Shown: piece by piece, positions 44,591-52,600 of the stretch
Position numbering within the stretch: the first letter of the stretch is position 1
How the letters are laid out: the number at the start of each line of letters is the position of its first letter
Made by a program: the position numbers and the translations under genes
Assembly: GCA_018971525.1 (NCBI GenBank)
Contig: JAGXAR010000024.1
Location: 1 to 52,600 of the forward strand
Length of the DNA stretch: 52,600 nucleotides
Source: Nitrospirota bacterium
GTDB lineage: Bacteria > Nitrospirota > Nitrospiria > Nitrospirales > Nitrospiraceae
Reading direction: 5' to 3'
The notes under the pieces: model-generated
What the model saw: only the letters and a program-made list of their open reading frames with translations
Told to the model about the DNA's origin: nothing
Databases searched by the model: none

Positions 44591-45929
44591 CGATTCTCAC
44601 GCGATGGAGGAGGGCGGCCCCACTCGGAAGTGGCTTCGCGGGTGGGATCTTCTCAAGACCAGGGACTTTGGTTTCCTGTTCGCCGGCCAGATGATTTCCC
44701 AGATCGGCGACAGTCTCAACAAAGTCGCGCTGCTGTGGTTCGTGTATGAATTGACCGGCTCAGCCCTCAAAATGACGGTGGTCGGACTGCTCCAGACGCT
44801 GCCGCCGCTTCTGTTCGGGCCGCTGATCGGTGTGTACCTGGACCGCTTCCGGAAGAAGCCGGTCATGATTGCGGTCGATCTGCTCCGCACTCTGATGATC
44901 CTGCTTATCCCCTTGCTCTACTTGATGGGCGCATTGACGCTCGACCGGCTCTATATCCTCGTGTTCATTACCGCGATCGTCTCGACCATCTTCGGCCCGG
45001 CCTTGGCCTCCGCAGTTCCGTTGATTGCCCCCAAGGACCGGCTCACCGCCGCGAACGCCTTGATGCAATCAACGACCAATGTCGGACTGCTGGTCGGGCC
45101 CGCGGTCGGCGGGATCGGCATCGCTCTGATGGGCGCCCAGAACGTGCTCTATTTGGATGCCGCGACGTTCTTGCTTTCCGCGCTCTGTTTGATGCCTATC
45201 AGGATTCACGAAACGTTCGACCATGCGGGTAGTACGAGCAAAAGCAAAGGATGGACCGAAGGCGTCGCGCAGGATTTGCTTGCTGGATTTCGCTTCGTGT
45301 TCGTCGAACAGAAGACCGTCCTGTTGCTGATGGTGACCGCCACCCTCTACAGTGTGGGCGTCAGCGCATTCGTCTTTCTGCTGCCGGTATTTGCCAAGGA
45401 CGTGCTGGCGGTGGGGCCGGTCCAATTAGGCTGGCTCTGGTCGTCGCTGGGCGTCGGGATGCTGCTCGCTTCCCTCGGCCTCGCATCGATCACGCAGGGG
45501 GATGTGTCCCGGCGGCTGCGGATTATCTCCGGCTCCCTGGCCATCGGCGGGCTCGCGGTCGGCGTGCTCGGCTTCCTTCAGGCCCCCCTCGCGGCCGGGG
45601 TCGTGATCGCCGTGATCGGCGGCAGCACGGCGATGTTCACCCCGCTGGTCTGGACGATGCTCCAGGAATTGACGCCGACCCATCTGCTCGGTCGCGTCTT
45701 TACCAGTTTTGCGACTGGGGGAATGGCGTCATCGATGGCGGGGATGGCCGGGTTCGGATGGGCAGCCGACACCATCGGTCCCGGTGCCAGCTTGGGAGGA
45801 ATCAGCATCATTCTATTGGCGACAGCGGCCGCAGCAGGGCTGTTCAGCCGATCCAAGGTGCATGCCCCGGTCCCGACGCTTCCCACCTCCGGCGCATTCT
45901 CGGCTCAGCCCGCCGCTGTCCACTCCTGA
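44583..45929 (+). CDS. MFS transporter (first of two)
   Basis: 448 residues. ATG 44583 is chosen because GGGGGAAGCAGG precedes it and it overlaps the glycosyltransferase stop. Twelve hydrophobic segments. The MFS loop 2-3 motif reads GPLIGVYLDRFRKKPVMIAV. The order LFAGQMISQIGDSLNKVALL and PKDRLTAANALMQSTTNVG is that of the EntS/MFS_3-type exporters. Likely a drug or metabolite exporter. It shares clear similarity with the gene at 46789-48069 across the whole length. Confidence 0.85.
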   Translation: MSDDSHAMEEGGPTRKWLRGWDLLKTRDFGFLFAGQMISQIGDSLNKVALLWFVYELTGSALKMTVVGLLQTLPPLLFGPLIGVYLDRFRKKPVMIAVDLLRTLMILLIPLLYLMGALTLDRLYILVFITAIVSTIFGPALASAVPLIAPKDRLTAANALMQSTTNVGLLVGPAVGGIGIALMGAQNVLYLDAATFLLSALCLMPIRIHETFDHAGSTSKSKGWTEGVAQDLLAGFRFVFVEQKTVLLLMVTATLYSVGVSAFVFLLPVFAKDVLAVGPVQLGWLWSSLGVGMLLASLGLASITQGDVSRRLRIISGSLAIGGLAVGVLGFLQAPLAAGVVIAVIGGSTAMFTPLVWTMLQELTPTHLLGRVFTSFATGGMASSMAGMAGFGWAADTIGPGASLGGISIILLATAAAAGLFSRSKVHAPVPTLPTSGAFSAQPAAVHS

Positions 45930-45973
45930 CGGGCAACGTTCACTCCTGGCAGGCCTTCGACAGGAGATTCGCG

Positions 45974-46789
45974 ATGAGTCATAATAAAAGAATGGGCATG
46001 ACAACTCTGTGGACATACCGCATGAATTCCTTATCGCGATTACTGCTCCTACTCACGATGGCCGCGGCATCTCCATGGCTGGTTCCTGCCGATACGGCCT
46101 TTTCCGAACAGCAGGACAAAGAGAAGCCGCAGGAAAAGTCTTCTCCGCAGCCGCACCAGCCACCGGTTGGTCCCGATACCCAGCCTGCTCCGCCTAAACT
46201 CTCCACTGAACCGAAGCCGCAACCCCACGTCGCCCCTCCTGCGAAAACTGATGGGCCGCCGGATCGCGACGCCGCCAAGGAGAAGGAACCCGCCAAGGAG
46301 AAGGAGCCGGTCAAGGAGAAGGAGGCCGCCAAGAAACCGGTGGTGTCCCTCATCCTTGCAGTCAAGCTCACGCTGCTGGCCGATTCCAGGCTGTTCCACT
46401 ATGAGATAGAGGCCGGAGAGGATCAGCAGACGATTACGCTGACCGGGCGGGTCTCGAGCGAAGAGGAGAAGGCCGCCGCATCGGATATTGCACGGACCGT
46501 TCCGGGAGTCAAAGCCGTCATCAACAAGCTCGATGTCTCCAAAGAACTGGCGCAGGCACTGACGAAAAAACAGGACGATCTCATTACCCAGCTCATCAAA
46601 GAGCGATTCGGGAAAAGCACCACGCTGAAAGCGGCAAATTTCGAGGTGAAAACCGAGGAGGGTATCGTCTCGCTCAGTGGGGCGGTGCGCTTTCAGGTTA
46701 TTGCCCTTGAAGCGGCTGAGGCGGCCCGTCACGTGCCAGGAGTCAGAGCCGTCAAGACAGAGAACGTGCGCTTGGAGGGTGAGGGCTAA
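45974..46789 (+). CDS. Exported BON-domain protein
   Basis: 271 residues. ATG 45974 has AGGAGATTCGCG upstream; a second ATG (46022) begins the signal SLSRLLLLLTMAAASPWLVP. A Pro/Lys/Glu-rich linker includes KEKEPAKEKEPVKEKEA. Two BON domains follow: TITLTGRVSSEEEKAAASD and TVPGVKAVINKL, then GIVSLSGAVRFQVIALEAAE and VPGVRAVKTENVRL. BON proteins (OsmY type) are periplasmic and osmotically induced, binding phospholipid or peptidoglycan. It lies between two MFS genes and its stop overlaps the next start by 1 nt. Confidence 0.85.
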   Translation: MSHNKRMGMTTLWTYRMNSLSRLLLLLTMAAASPWLVPADTAFSEQQDKEKPQEKSSPQPHQPPVGPDTQPAPPKLSTEPKPQPHVAPPAKTDGPPDRDAAKEKEPAKEKEPVKEKEAAKKPVVSLILAVKLTLLADSRLFHYEIEAGEDQQTITLTGRVSSEEEKAAASDIARTVPGVKAVINKLDVSKELAQALTKKQDDLITQLIKERFGKSTTLKAANFEVKTEEGIVSLSGAVRFQVIALEAAEAARHVPGVRAVKTENVRLEGEG

Positions 46790-48069
46790 TGCAGGGCCGA
46801 TTCGGCCCCGCGCCATCCACCGCTCCCGCTGTCCCCTATCGCCTTCTTGAGAATCGCCCCATGCTGTTGACCCGTGATTTCGGACTGGTCTGGTCCGGAC
46901 AGCTGATCTCTCAAATCGGCGACGGTATTTCCAAGCTGGCTCTCTTGTGGTTCGTCTACGCAATCACCGGCTCGCCGTTAAAAACCTCCATAATTGGTCT
47001 CCTCCAGACGATCCCGCCGATCGTCCTGGGTCCCGTCATCGGGGTGTACGTGGATCGACTGCCGAAGAAGGTCTTACTCATCGTCAGCGATATCCTCCGG
47101 GCCCTGTTGATCGGCTTGATTCCCTGTCTGATTCCTGTTGAATCGTTTACCGTGACCATTCTCTATGTGCTGGTCCTGTTCCATGCGCTTGCGACTGCGG
47201 TGTTCGGCCCGGCGCTTACGGCCGCGATACCGGCCATCGTGCCCAAGACGCAATTCACTGCAGCCAATGCGCTTTTGCAGGGCACCACAAGTCTCGGCAT
47301 CATCTTCGGCCCGGCGCTGAGCGGACTGGGGATCGCAGCCTATGGATCGCAGGAAGTTTTATGCTTGAACGCCGTAACCTATATGGTGTCGGCGGGATGC
47401 CTTGTTTTCGTGCGTTTCGCGGATTCTGCTCCAAGTAGACTCCCTGCGGCGGAACCGACGACCATGCTGCGGGATCTAATCGAGGGACTGCGCTATAGTG
47501 TCGTCAGCCAACCCATTATTCTATTCTTGACCGGCACTGCGGCGCTGTATACTTTCGGTACCAGTGCTCTGACGGCGCTCTTTCCCGTTTTCGCCCGCAG
47601 CATGCTCGGCCTGGGTCCGGTAGAAGTCGGCTATTTGTGGTCGACGATGGGGATTGGATTGCTGGTCACGTCGATCGGCCTCATCTGGATCACAAGCTGG
47701 ACCCTCAGGGATCGGACACGCCTGATTGCCGGCACGAGTGCTCTGAGCGGAATAGCTATCTGCGCGCTGGTCTGGACGACCGATCCTTATCAGGCCGGCC
47801 TCCTGATGGTACTGATCGGAGGCGGCATGGGCGCGCTCACTCCGATCGCCTGGGGATTCATCCAAGAACTCGCGCCGAGACACATGGTCGGCCGTATCCT
47901 CGGGCTATATGGCACGGGCGCGATGACGGCAGCCATTCTAGGAATTACCGCCTTCGGGTGGATAACGGAACGTTATGGTCCTCAAACGGGTCTTGTCTGG
48001 ATCGGAATCGTGCTGTTAGTGACCGCGATGGCGGCGGGCTGGATGAGCCGCATGTGCGAGAGAGCCTGA
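46789..48069 (+). CDS. MFS transporter (second of two)
   Basis: 426 residues. ATG 46789 overlaps the BON stop (TAATG); an internal ATG at 46861 (MLLTRDFGLVW) is a possible alternative. Twelve hydrophobic segments, loop motif GPVIGVYVDRLPKKVLLIVS, and PAIVPKTQFTAANALLQGTT, parallel to the first MFS gene. The pair looks like a tandem duplication split by the BON gene. Substrate unknown; clustering suggests sugar or osmolyte export. Confidence 0.85.
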   Translation: MQGRFGPAPSTAPAVPYRLLENRPMLLTRDFGLVWSGQLISQIGDGISKLALLWFVYAITGSPLKTSIIGLLQTIPPIVLGPVIGVYVDRLPKKVLLIVSDILRALLIGLIPCLIPVESFTVTILYVLVLFHALATAVFGPALTAAIPAIVPKTQFTAANALLQGTTSLGIIFGPALSGLGIAAYGSQEVLCLNAVTYMVSAGCLVFVRFADSAPSRLPAAEPTTMLRDLIEGLRYSVVSQPIILFLTGTAALYTFGTSALTALFPVFARSMLGLGPVEVGYLWSTMGIGLLVTSIGLIWITSWTLRDRTRLIAGTSALSGIAICALVWTTDPYQAGLLMVLIGGGMGALTPIAWGFIQELAPRHMVGRILGLYGTGAMTAAILGITAFGWITERYGPQTGLVWIGIVLLVTAMAAGWMSRMCERA

Positions 48070-48079
48070 GGGATCCGCG

Positions 48080-50248
48080 ATGAACGACGTTATCCGCTTG
48101 AATGACCAATTCTACATCCTCGCCTCGTCCTCGATGGCCGACGACCGCGTGGAGGTCCTCAAGCAGGGGGAGACGTTTGTCGTCTTCGATCGCTACGGCG
48201 ATATCCACCCGATCCACCCCAGTCCTCAAGGACTCTATCATGAAGGGACGCGTTTCCTGTCCCGCTTCGAATTCTCAATCGGGGGGCAACGCCCGTTGCT
48301 CCTGAGTGCGACGGTGAAGGAGGACAACGCGCTCCTCACTGTCGATCTGACGAACCCGGACATGAATCCGGATGGACGTCCCCCCTTACCCCGCGGCGCG
48401 CTTCACCTCCGTCGAATGAAGTTCCTCTGGCAGGGAACCTGTTATGAACGCCTCTGCGTGCATAATTACAGCCTCGCGGAAATTCCGGTGACACTCTCAT
48501 TCGCATTTGATGCCGACTATGCAGATCTGTTCGAGGCGAGGGGCCGGCAACGGACCCATCGGGGGCGCCGCCTCGACACAGTCCACGCCGACGAAGGAGT
48601 TGTGCTGGCCTATGAAGGACTGGACCACATGGTACGTCGCACCCATGTGCGTTGCACGCCGGTCCCTGCGCGAGTGACATCCGATTGCCTCGTTCTCGAG
48701 GCACAGCTGGCGCCCCATGCCGATGCGACCTGGGACCTTACCATCGCGTGTGAAATCGAGAGCCGTCGGTCACAGATCTTCCACTCCTATGAGCATGCCC
48801 GGGCGGAGGCCGATCGCACGCTGCAAGAGGCGACATCCAGCGATTGCCACATCTATACTTCGAATGAGCAGTTCAACGACTGGATGAATCGGTCGTCCGC
48901 CGATCTCCACATGCTGATTTCGGAGACAGCGGAGGGCCCCTATCCCTATGCCGGGGTACCCTGGTTCAGCACCCCCTTCGGTCGCGACGGGATCATCACC
49001 GCGCTGGAGTTTCTCTGGGTGAATCCCACCCTCGCCCGAGGGGTCCTGGCGTTCCTGGCCGCTACGCAAGCGACGGAGGACCTCCCGGAACAGGATGCGG
49101 AGGTCGGGAAGATCCTGCATGAGACCCGGAACGGCGAGATGGCGGCATTGGGAGAAATTCCATTCGGCCGTTACTACGGTAGCGTCGATGCGACGCCGCT
49201 GTTCATCATCCTGGCTGGCGCCTACTACGAGCGGAGCGGTGATCGAGACTTCATAAAAGGGCTCTGGCCTAAAATTCAGCTCGCCCTGCACTGGATCGAT
49301 CGGTATGGCGATCCGACCGGAACGGGATTTGTCACGTACGATCGACGGTCCTCCAAGGGGCTCGTACACCAGGGATGGAAGGATTCCCATGATTCCGTGT
49401 TCCACGCGGACGGCACACCGGCAAACGGACCGATTGCGCTCTGCGAGGTTCAGGCCTATGTCTATCAAGCCAAAAAGAAGGCGGCGGATTTGGCGCGACT
49501 GGTCGGCAATCTCGATCGGGCAGAGGAACTGCTCGTGGAAGCCGCGTCTCTCCGCGAACGGTTCGAACGGACATTCTGGTGCAGCGAACTCGACTCCTAC
49601 GCGCTGGCCTTGGACGGTGACGGACGTCCCTGCCGCGTCCGTTCATCCAACGCCGGGCATTGCCTGTTCGGCGGCATCGCTGAACCGGGACGCGGATTGC
49701 TGGTCGCGCGATCCTTACTGACCGACGAATTCTTCAGCGGTTGGGGCATCCGGACGCTCGCGACATCGGAGCGGCGGTACAACCCGATGTCCTACCACAA
49801 CGGCTCGGTGTGGCCCCACGACAATGCGCTCATCGCGGCCGGTATGGCGGAGTACGGACACAAAGAGGGGGTGATAAAGATTATGACGGGGCTGTTCGAC
49901 GCCAGCCTCTTCCTCGACCTTCATCGGTTGCCCGAACTGTTCTGCGGGTTCTCCCGACGCCACGGTGAAAGTCCGACGCTCTATCCGACCGCCTGCGCTC
50001 CGCAAGCCTGGGCATCCGCCGCCCCCTTCTTGCTGATGCAATCCTGTTTAGGCCTGCAAATCGAGGGGACGTGCCGTCGGCTCAGTTTCAACCGTCCGGC
50101 GCTTCCTCCATTTCTCGAACGGGTCGAGATCAGGAGGCTTTCGATCGGGGATGCGCGCGTCGATCTGATTCTGGACCGTCACCAGGAGGACGTCGGCATC
50201 GTGGTGGCCCGCCGCGACGGTGACGTGGAGATTGTCGTCGCCAAATAA
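48080..50248 (+). CDS. Amylo-alpha-1,6-glucosidase / glycogen debranching-type enzyme
   Basis: 722 residues; GAGGGATC before ATG 48080. An N-terminal beta-domain of the GDE_N_bis type (about 20-210: FVVFDRYGDIHPI, YHEGTRFLSRFEFS), then an (alpha/alpha)6 domain (about 270-690) with AGVPWFSTPFGRDGIITALE, HETRNGEMAALGE, LVHQGWKDSHDSVFH and NPMSYHNGSVWPHDNALIA. The last two contain the acidic residues used by this family. It removes alpha-1,6 branches or glucosyl units from glycogen-like glucans. Cytoplasmic, no signal peptide. It is the last gene of the plus-strand run starting at the glycosyltransferase. Confidence 0.88.
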   Translation: MNDVIRLNDQFYILASSSMADDRVEVLKQGETFVVFDRYGDIHPIHPSPQGLYHEGTRFLSRFEFSIGGQRPLLLSATVKEDNALLTVDLTNPDMNPDGRPPLPRGALHLRRMKFLWQGTCYERLCVHNYSLAEIPVTLSFAFDADYADLFEARGRQRTHRGRRLDTVHADEGVVLAYEGLDHMVRRTHVRCTPVPARVTSDCLVLEAQLAPHADATWDLTIACEIESRRSQIFHSYEHARAEADRTLQEATSSDCHIYTSNEQFNDWMNRSSADLHMLISETAEGPYPYAGVPWFSTPFGRDGIITALEFLWVNPTLARGVLAFLAATQATEDLPEQDAEVGKILHETRNGEMAALGEIPFGRYYGSVDATPLFIILAGAYYERSGDRDFIKGLWPKIQLALHWIDRYGDPTGTGFVTYDRRSSKGLVHQGWKDSHDSVFHADGTPANGPIALCEVQAYVYQAKKKAADLARLVGNLDRAEELLVEAASLRERFERTFWCSELDSYALALDGDGRPCRVRSSNAGHCLFGGIAEPGRGLLVARSLLTDEFFSGWGIRTLATSERRYNPMSYHNGSVWPHDNALIAAGMAEYGHKEGVIKIMTGLFDASLFLDLHRLPELFCGFSRRHGESPTLYPTACAPQAWASAAPFLLMQSCLGLQIEGTCRRLSFNRPALPPFLERVEIRRLSIGDARVDLILDRHQEDVGIVVARRDGDVEIVVAK

Positions 50249-50671
50249 CGGGTCGTTCCGCGCCGACGAATCGCGTCGACGAGATCTCGGGAGACAGAGA
50301 AGGATTCGCGGTCAGGGTAGCAGGAGGGGAGGCAGATTGCTATAACGGTCTCGGCAATGTCACTGACAAGTATGACGCTATGGTGGCACTTCTTCTATTC
50401 CTGTCTTGTTGTCCCAACCGCGACGTCCGGTCTTCCCAGGAAGTGACCGTGTCGAGCTATCGCCACGGATATGATTCCCCTCTTCAGCTGCCTCCCACTT
50501 AGTTCCACCCACGACTGCTCGACAACTGCATCGTTTCCATCACGCAGGGGCACGCCTCGGAGTATTGAACCGGCGCCGAAGGGGTTCGTCCCGAAGAGAC
50601 TGTAGCACCATGACCATGCCTGGGCCATGGGGAGAAGCTATTCGGCCCGGATATAAAGGAGGCCCGCACCG
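50249..50671. other. 423-bp region without a gene
   Basis: Short open frames only. A minus-strand frame of about 145 codons covers part of it, but its composition (rich in Ser, Arg and Trp) and lack of ribosome-binding site make it a shadow. No hairpin with a T-tract was seen after the debranching gene. Confidence 0.35.
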
Positions 50672-50943
50672 ATGACCATGAGACTGATGACTGGCGCGCT
50701 CGCTGCAAGCGGACGAGCAGAAGTTCCTGAGTGGGACGACCGCTGCCCAAGATGAGATTGCACGCCTTCAGAAGCGCGCGGGGGAACCGGAAACCGACGC
50801 AGCTCGTGTGAAGGACCTTGAGAAAAGACTCTTCGAGCGCGACCAGGAAGTCGGCACCCTTGCTGCAGACCGCGGCGGATCGAGCGGCGAGGAACGTGCC
50901 TACATCGTCTTTCCAAAATCGACCTGTCGCCACGCTTCGTAGA
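50672..50943 (+). pseudogene. Remnant of an exported coiled-coil protein
   Basis: AAAGGAGG precedes ATG 50672, which opens MTMRLMTGALAA, a short signal-like start, then loses its frame. One frame over, LQADEQKFLSGTTAAQDEIA and RLQKRAGEPETDAARVKD, then LEKRLFERDQEVGTLAAD run as a regular charged helical repeat to TAG 50943. The 3' end overlaps the end of trmL on the other strand. Reading: a small exported coiled-coil protein whose signal peptide was damaged. No family is recognised. Confidence 0.45.
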
Positions 50944-51364
50944 TGACCACAGCCACTGCGTTGGAGAGATTGAGGCTCCGGTTTCCCGGAGCCATAGGTA
51001 TGCGTATACAGTGCTGCTCGGAGACAGCCGCCAGAATCTCAGCCGGCAACCCGCGTCCTTCCGGACCAAATACAAAGGCATCGCCGGCGGCATAGTCAAC
51101 CAAGTCGTATCGTTGGGTGCCTTTGGTGGATACGGCAAACAGGCGTCGATCTTCCATGCTGGCAGCGCAATCGGCCCAACTTTCGTGAACCGTGATCGTG
51201 GCAAATTCGTGATAGTCCAGTCCTGCTCGCAGCAATTGCTTATCCTCCAACGTAAAGCCCAGGGGTTTCACGAGATGGAGCCTTGCAGCTGTGTTGGCGC
51301 AGAGTCGTATGATGTTGCCGGTGTTCGGGGGAATTTCCGGTTGATAGAGAATGACGTCGAACAT
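50900..51364 (-). CDS. trmL: tRNA (cytidine/uridine-34 2'-O)-methyltransferase
   Basis: 154 residues from ATG 51364; ATG 51373 is an alternative and neither has a clear Shine-Dalgarno. SpoU-class trefoil-knot methyltransferase: DVILYQPEIPPNTGNIIRLC at the start, GLDYHEFATITVH, FGPEGRGLPAEIL and RSLNLSNAVAVVIYEAWRQ, the knotted SAM-binding motifs. The short length without an N-terminal RNA-binding extension is that of TrmL (YibK), which methylates the wobble nucleotide of leucine tRNAs. It overlaps the remnant at 50672-50943. Confidence 0.9.
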   Translation of the reverse strand: MFDVILYQPEIPPNTGNIIRLCANTAARLHLVKPLGFTLEDKQLLRAGLDYHEFATITVHESWADCAASMEDRRLFAVSTKGTQRYDLVDYAAGDAFVFGPEGRGLPAEILAAVSEQHCIRIPMAPGNRSLNLSNAVAVVIYEAWRQVDFGKTM

Positions 51365-51415
51365 GGGGCGCATTACCGGTGTGGGAGACCGCTATTCCTG
51401 AGCCATCCACTGCGG

Positions 51416-51455
51416 GGCAAGTCTACTGCAAAGGCCCCCTGGTATCCAGCCGTTC
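51416..51455. repeat. Dispersed 39-bp repeat, copy 2
   Basis: GGGCAAGTCTACTGCAAAG followed by GCCCCCTGGTATCCAGCCG, matching 29804-29842 with few differences. Same orientation and similar distance (about 50 nt) upstream of a minus-strand gene start, here trmL. Confidence 0.55.
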
Positions 51456-51538
51456 CGTTCCGGACAGCGCGAAAGCCGTTGACTGTGCCAGTCAGCCCTC
51501 CTGGCCCCATGCAGAGCATGAGCGCACGGGATAGAGAT

Positions 51539-51715
51539 AAGAGCATATAGCTGAGACGTATAGCAGCAGAAAAGAACCTTTAGCTATGGCAAGAGCGTGA
51601 AACGCATCTCGCTGGAAATAGGAACTGATGGCCCACGACCTATGGTACGAACAACGGGCATCCTGCTTGTTTCTGCGACATCCTATCGTCGGCCATACGC
51701 CATATGCTCTTTGTT
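51539..51715. repeat. Degenerate inverted repeat, AGAGCATATGGC family, copy 2
   Basis: AAGAGCATATAGCTGAGACG at 51539-51558 and GGCCATACGCCATATGCTCT at 51691-51710 are inverted copies of the motif also found at 32901-32995. The 130 nt between them hold no gene. The rest of 51374-51881 has the 39-bp repeat and nothing else recognised. Confidence 0.5.
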
Positions 51716-51881
51716 TGCTGGACGTCGTGGTCGGCTGGTTGGACTGAGGCGCATATTCAAGCAAAACGCGTCGTGACACCGCTTGCTGTTCCAAGCGGAG
51801 CAGGCCCCGATACCGTCTCCTATCCTCTTCTTTGACTCCCCTCTTGAATCTGCTTCTCCTCTCGTCTCATAATTTCCCCTC

Positions 51882-52600
51882 ATGTCCTCTCCACTACCCG
51901 GTCGCTCCAAGCCGCTCCAGGACCTTGAAGCCGACGTCGCGCTGCGCGCGATTCTCCAAGGGACCGCCACCGAAACGGGAGAGGGCTTCTTTGCCGCGCT
52001 GGTGCAGAACCTTGCCCAGGCGCTCGGCACGCACGGCGCCTGGGTGACCGAATATTTCCCCGAGGCACGCCGCCTCCGCGCCCTCGCCTTCTGGATGGAC
52101 GGCCAGTGGGTCAAGGACTATGAAGTCGATATTGCCGGGACTGCCTGCGAGCGCGTGATCGACACGGCCCAGCTGGTGCATTTTCCCGACCGCATACTGG
52201 AGCTCTATCCTCACTCAGAAGAATTGAAGTCAGCCGGCGCCGTCAGCTACCTGGGTGTGCCCCTCAAAGATACGGACGGTCGGATTCTGGGGCACATGGC
52301 AGTGATCGACCGACGGCCGATTCCGGAGGAACCACGGGTCTATGCGATCTTCCAGATCTTCGCCGCCCGGGCCGCAGCGGAACTCCAACGGCTGCGGGCG
52401 GAAGCCGAGGTGCGCGAGCGGGGGGAAAAAGTCTGGCAGCTCCTCAACAGTGCGATGGACGCGATCATCGAGCTGGATGATCGGTTCCACATCACCCGCG
52501 TGAATCCCGCCACGGTGAAAGCATTCCGCTGTCGGGCGGACAAGATGGCGGGCCAGGATTTCCGGCGATTCGTGAGTCATCAAGATTCGGAGCGGCTCCT
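51882..52600 (+). CDS. GAF-PAS sensor protein, N-terminal part (cut by window edge)
   Basis: Open from ATG 51882 to the window end, 239 codons. Residues about 15-170 look like a GAF domain: FFAALVQNLAQALGTHGAWV, RLRALAFWMDGQW, VSYLGVPLKDTDGRILGHMA and IFAARAAAELQRLRAEA. A PAS domain begins near 185 (KVWQLLNSAMDAIIELDD, then ITRVNPATVKAF). In related genomes this order often precedes a sigma-54 activator or kinase output, but that lies outside the window. The ribosome-binding site is weak. Confidence 0.75.
   Translation, partial: MSSPLPGRSKPLQDLEADVALRAILQGTATETGEGFFAALVQNLAQALGTHGAWVTEYFPEARRLRALAFWMDGQWVKDYEVDIAGTACERVIDTAQLVHFPDRILELYPHSEELKSAGAVSYLGVPLKDTDGRILGHMAVIDRRPIPEEPRVYAIFQIFAARAAAELQRLRAEAEVRERGEKVWQLLNSAMDAIIELDDRFHITRVNPATVKAFRCRADKMAGQDFRRFVSHQDSERL

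Noticed and set aside
1-52600. CRISPR arrays, tRNA or rRNA genes, prophage or complete insertion sequences
   Set aside because: No regularly spaced repeats, no cloverleaf-like sequence, no transposase, integrase or phage structural gene was seen on reading both strands.

Overview
The window looks like a piece of a chromosome from the phylum Nitrospirota, most likely Nitrospira or a close relative. This is an inference from the moderately high GC and the gene set: a Rieske protein, DUF2934, many small Slp-like and glycine-rich lipoproteins, a large RND/TolC efflux operon with its own NtrC-type two-component system, otsA-otsB, and an amylo-alpha-1,6-glucosidase. No rRNA, tRNA, CRISPR array, phage or complete insertion sequence was seen.

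Layout. 1-9.5 kb, almost all minus strand: the start of a Rieske Fe-S protein, a DUF2934 protein, a broken cytochrome c, a bestrophin-like (DUF4239) membrane protein, a run of envelope lipoproteins, a soluble transhydrogenase (SthA), an HtrA-type protease and its membrane-anchored neighbour. 9.5-12 kb: a decayed lipoprotein paralogue, a single-domain response regulator, a wrecked mannose-1-phosphate guanylyltransferase-like gene and a small zinc-ribbon protein. 12-24 kb: one minus-strand transcription unit, RND pump, adaptor, three TolC-family proteins in a row, histidine kinase and sigma-54 regulator, followed by a perfect 13-bp-stem palindrome. 24-32 kb: a receiver protein, a broken SatP-type transporter, Tex, a bacterioferritin-like protein, an RNase HI gene split by a 47-bp hairpin insertion, and an acyltransferase. 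32-36 kb: a J-domain protein fused to an ERCC4-nuclease-like domain, small exported proteins, and a broken GH15 glucoamylase-like gene. 36-50 kb, mostly plus strand: otsA with an N-terminal membrane sensor-like module, otsB, small exported proteins, an orphan pair (sigma-region-4-like protein plus membrane coiled-coil protein), a GT4 glycosyltransferase, two MFS exporters flanking a BON-domain protein, and a glycogen-debranching-type enzyme. 50-52.6 kb: a gene relic, TrmL, repeats, and the start of a GAF-PAS sensor protein.

How it fits together. The 34-50 kb block reads as a trehalose/glycogen and osmotic-stress island: GH15 (broken), OtsA, OtsB, GT4 and the debranching enzyme all handle alpha-glucans or trehalose. 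The 12-24 kb block is a self-regulated tripartite efflux system. The first 10 kb is mainly envelope maintenance.

A striking property of the window is gene decay. At least six recognisable genes are broken by frameshifts, in-frame stops or an insertion (cytochrome c, a lipoprotein paralogue, a ManC-like gene, a SatP-like gene, RNase HI and GH15), while long neighbouring genes (1086-aa RND pump, 806-aa Tex, 749-aa OtsA, 722-aa debranching enzyme) are intact. Single-base indels could be assembly errors. The premature stops and the 47-bp insertion are harder to explain that way. No annotation here was tested by database search.
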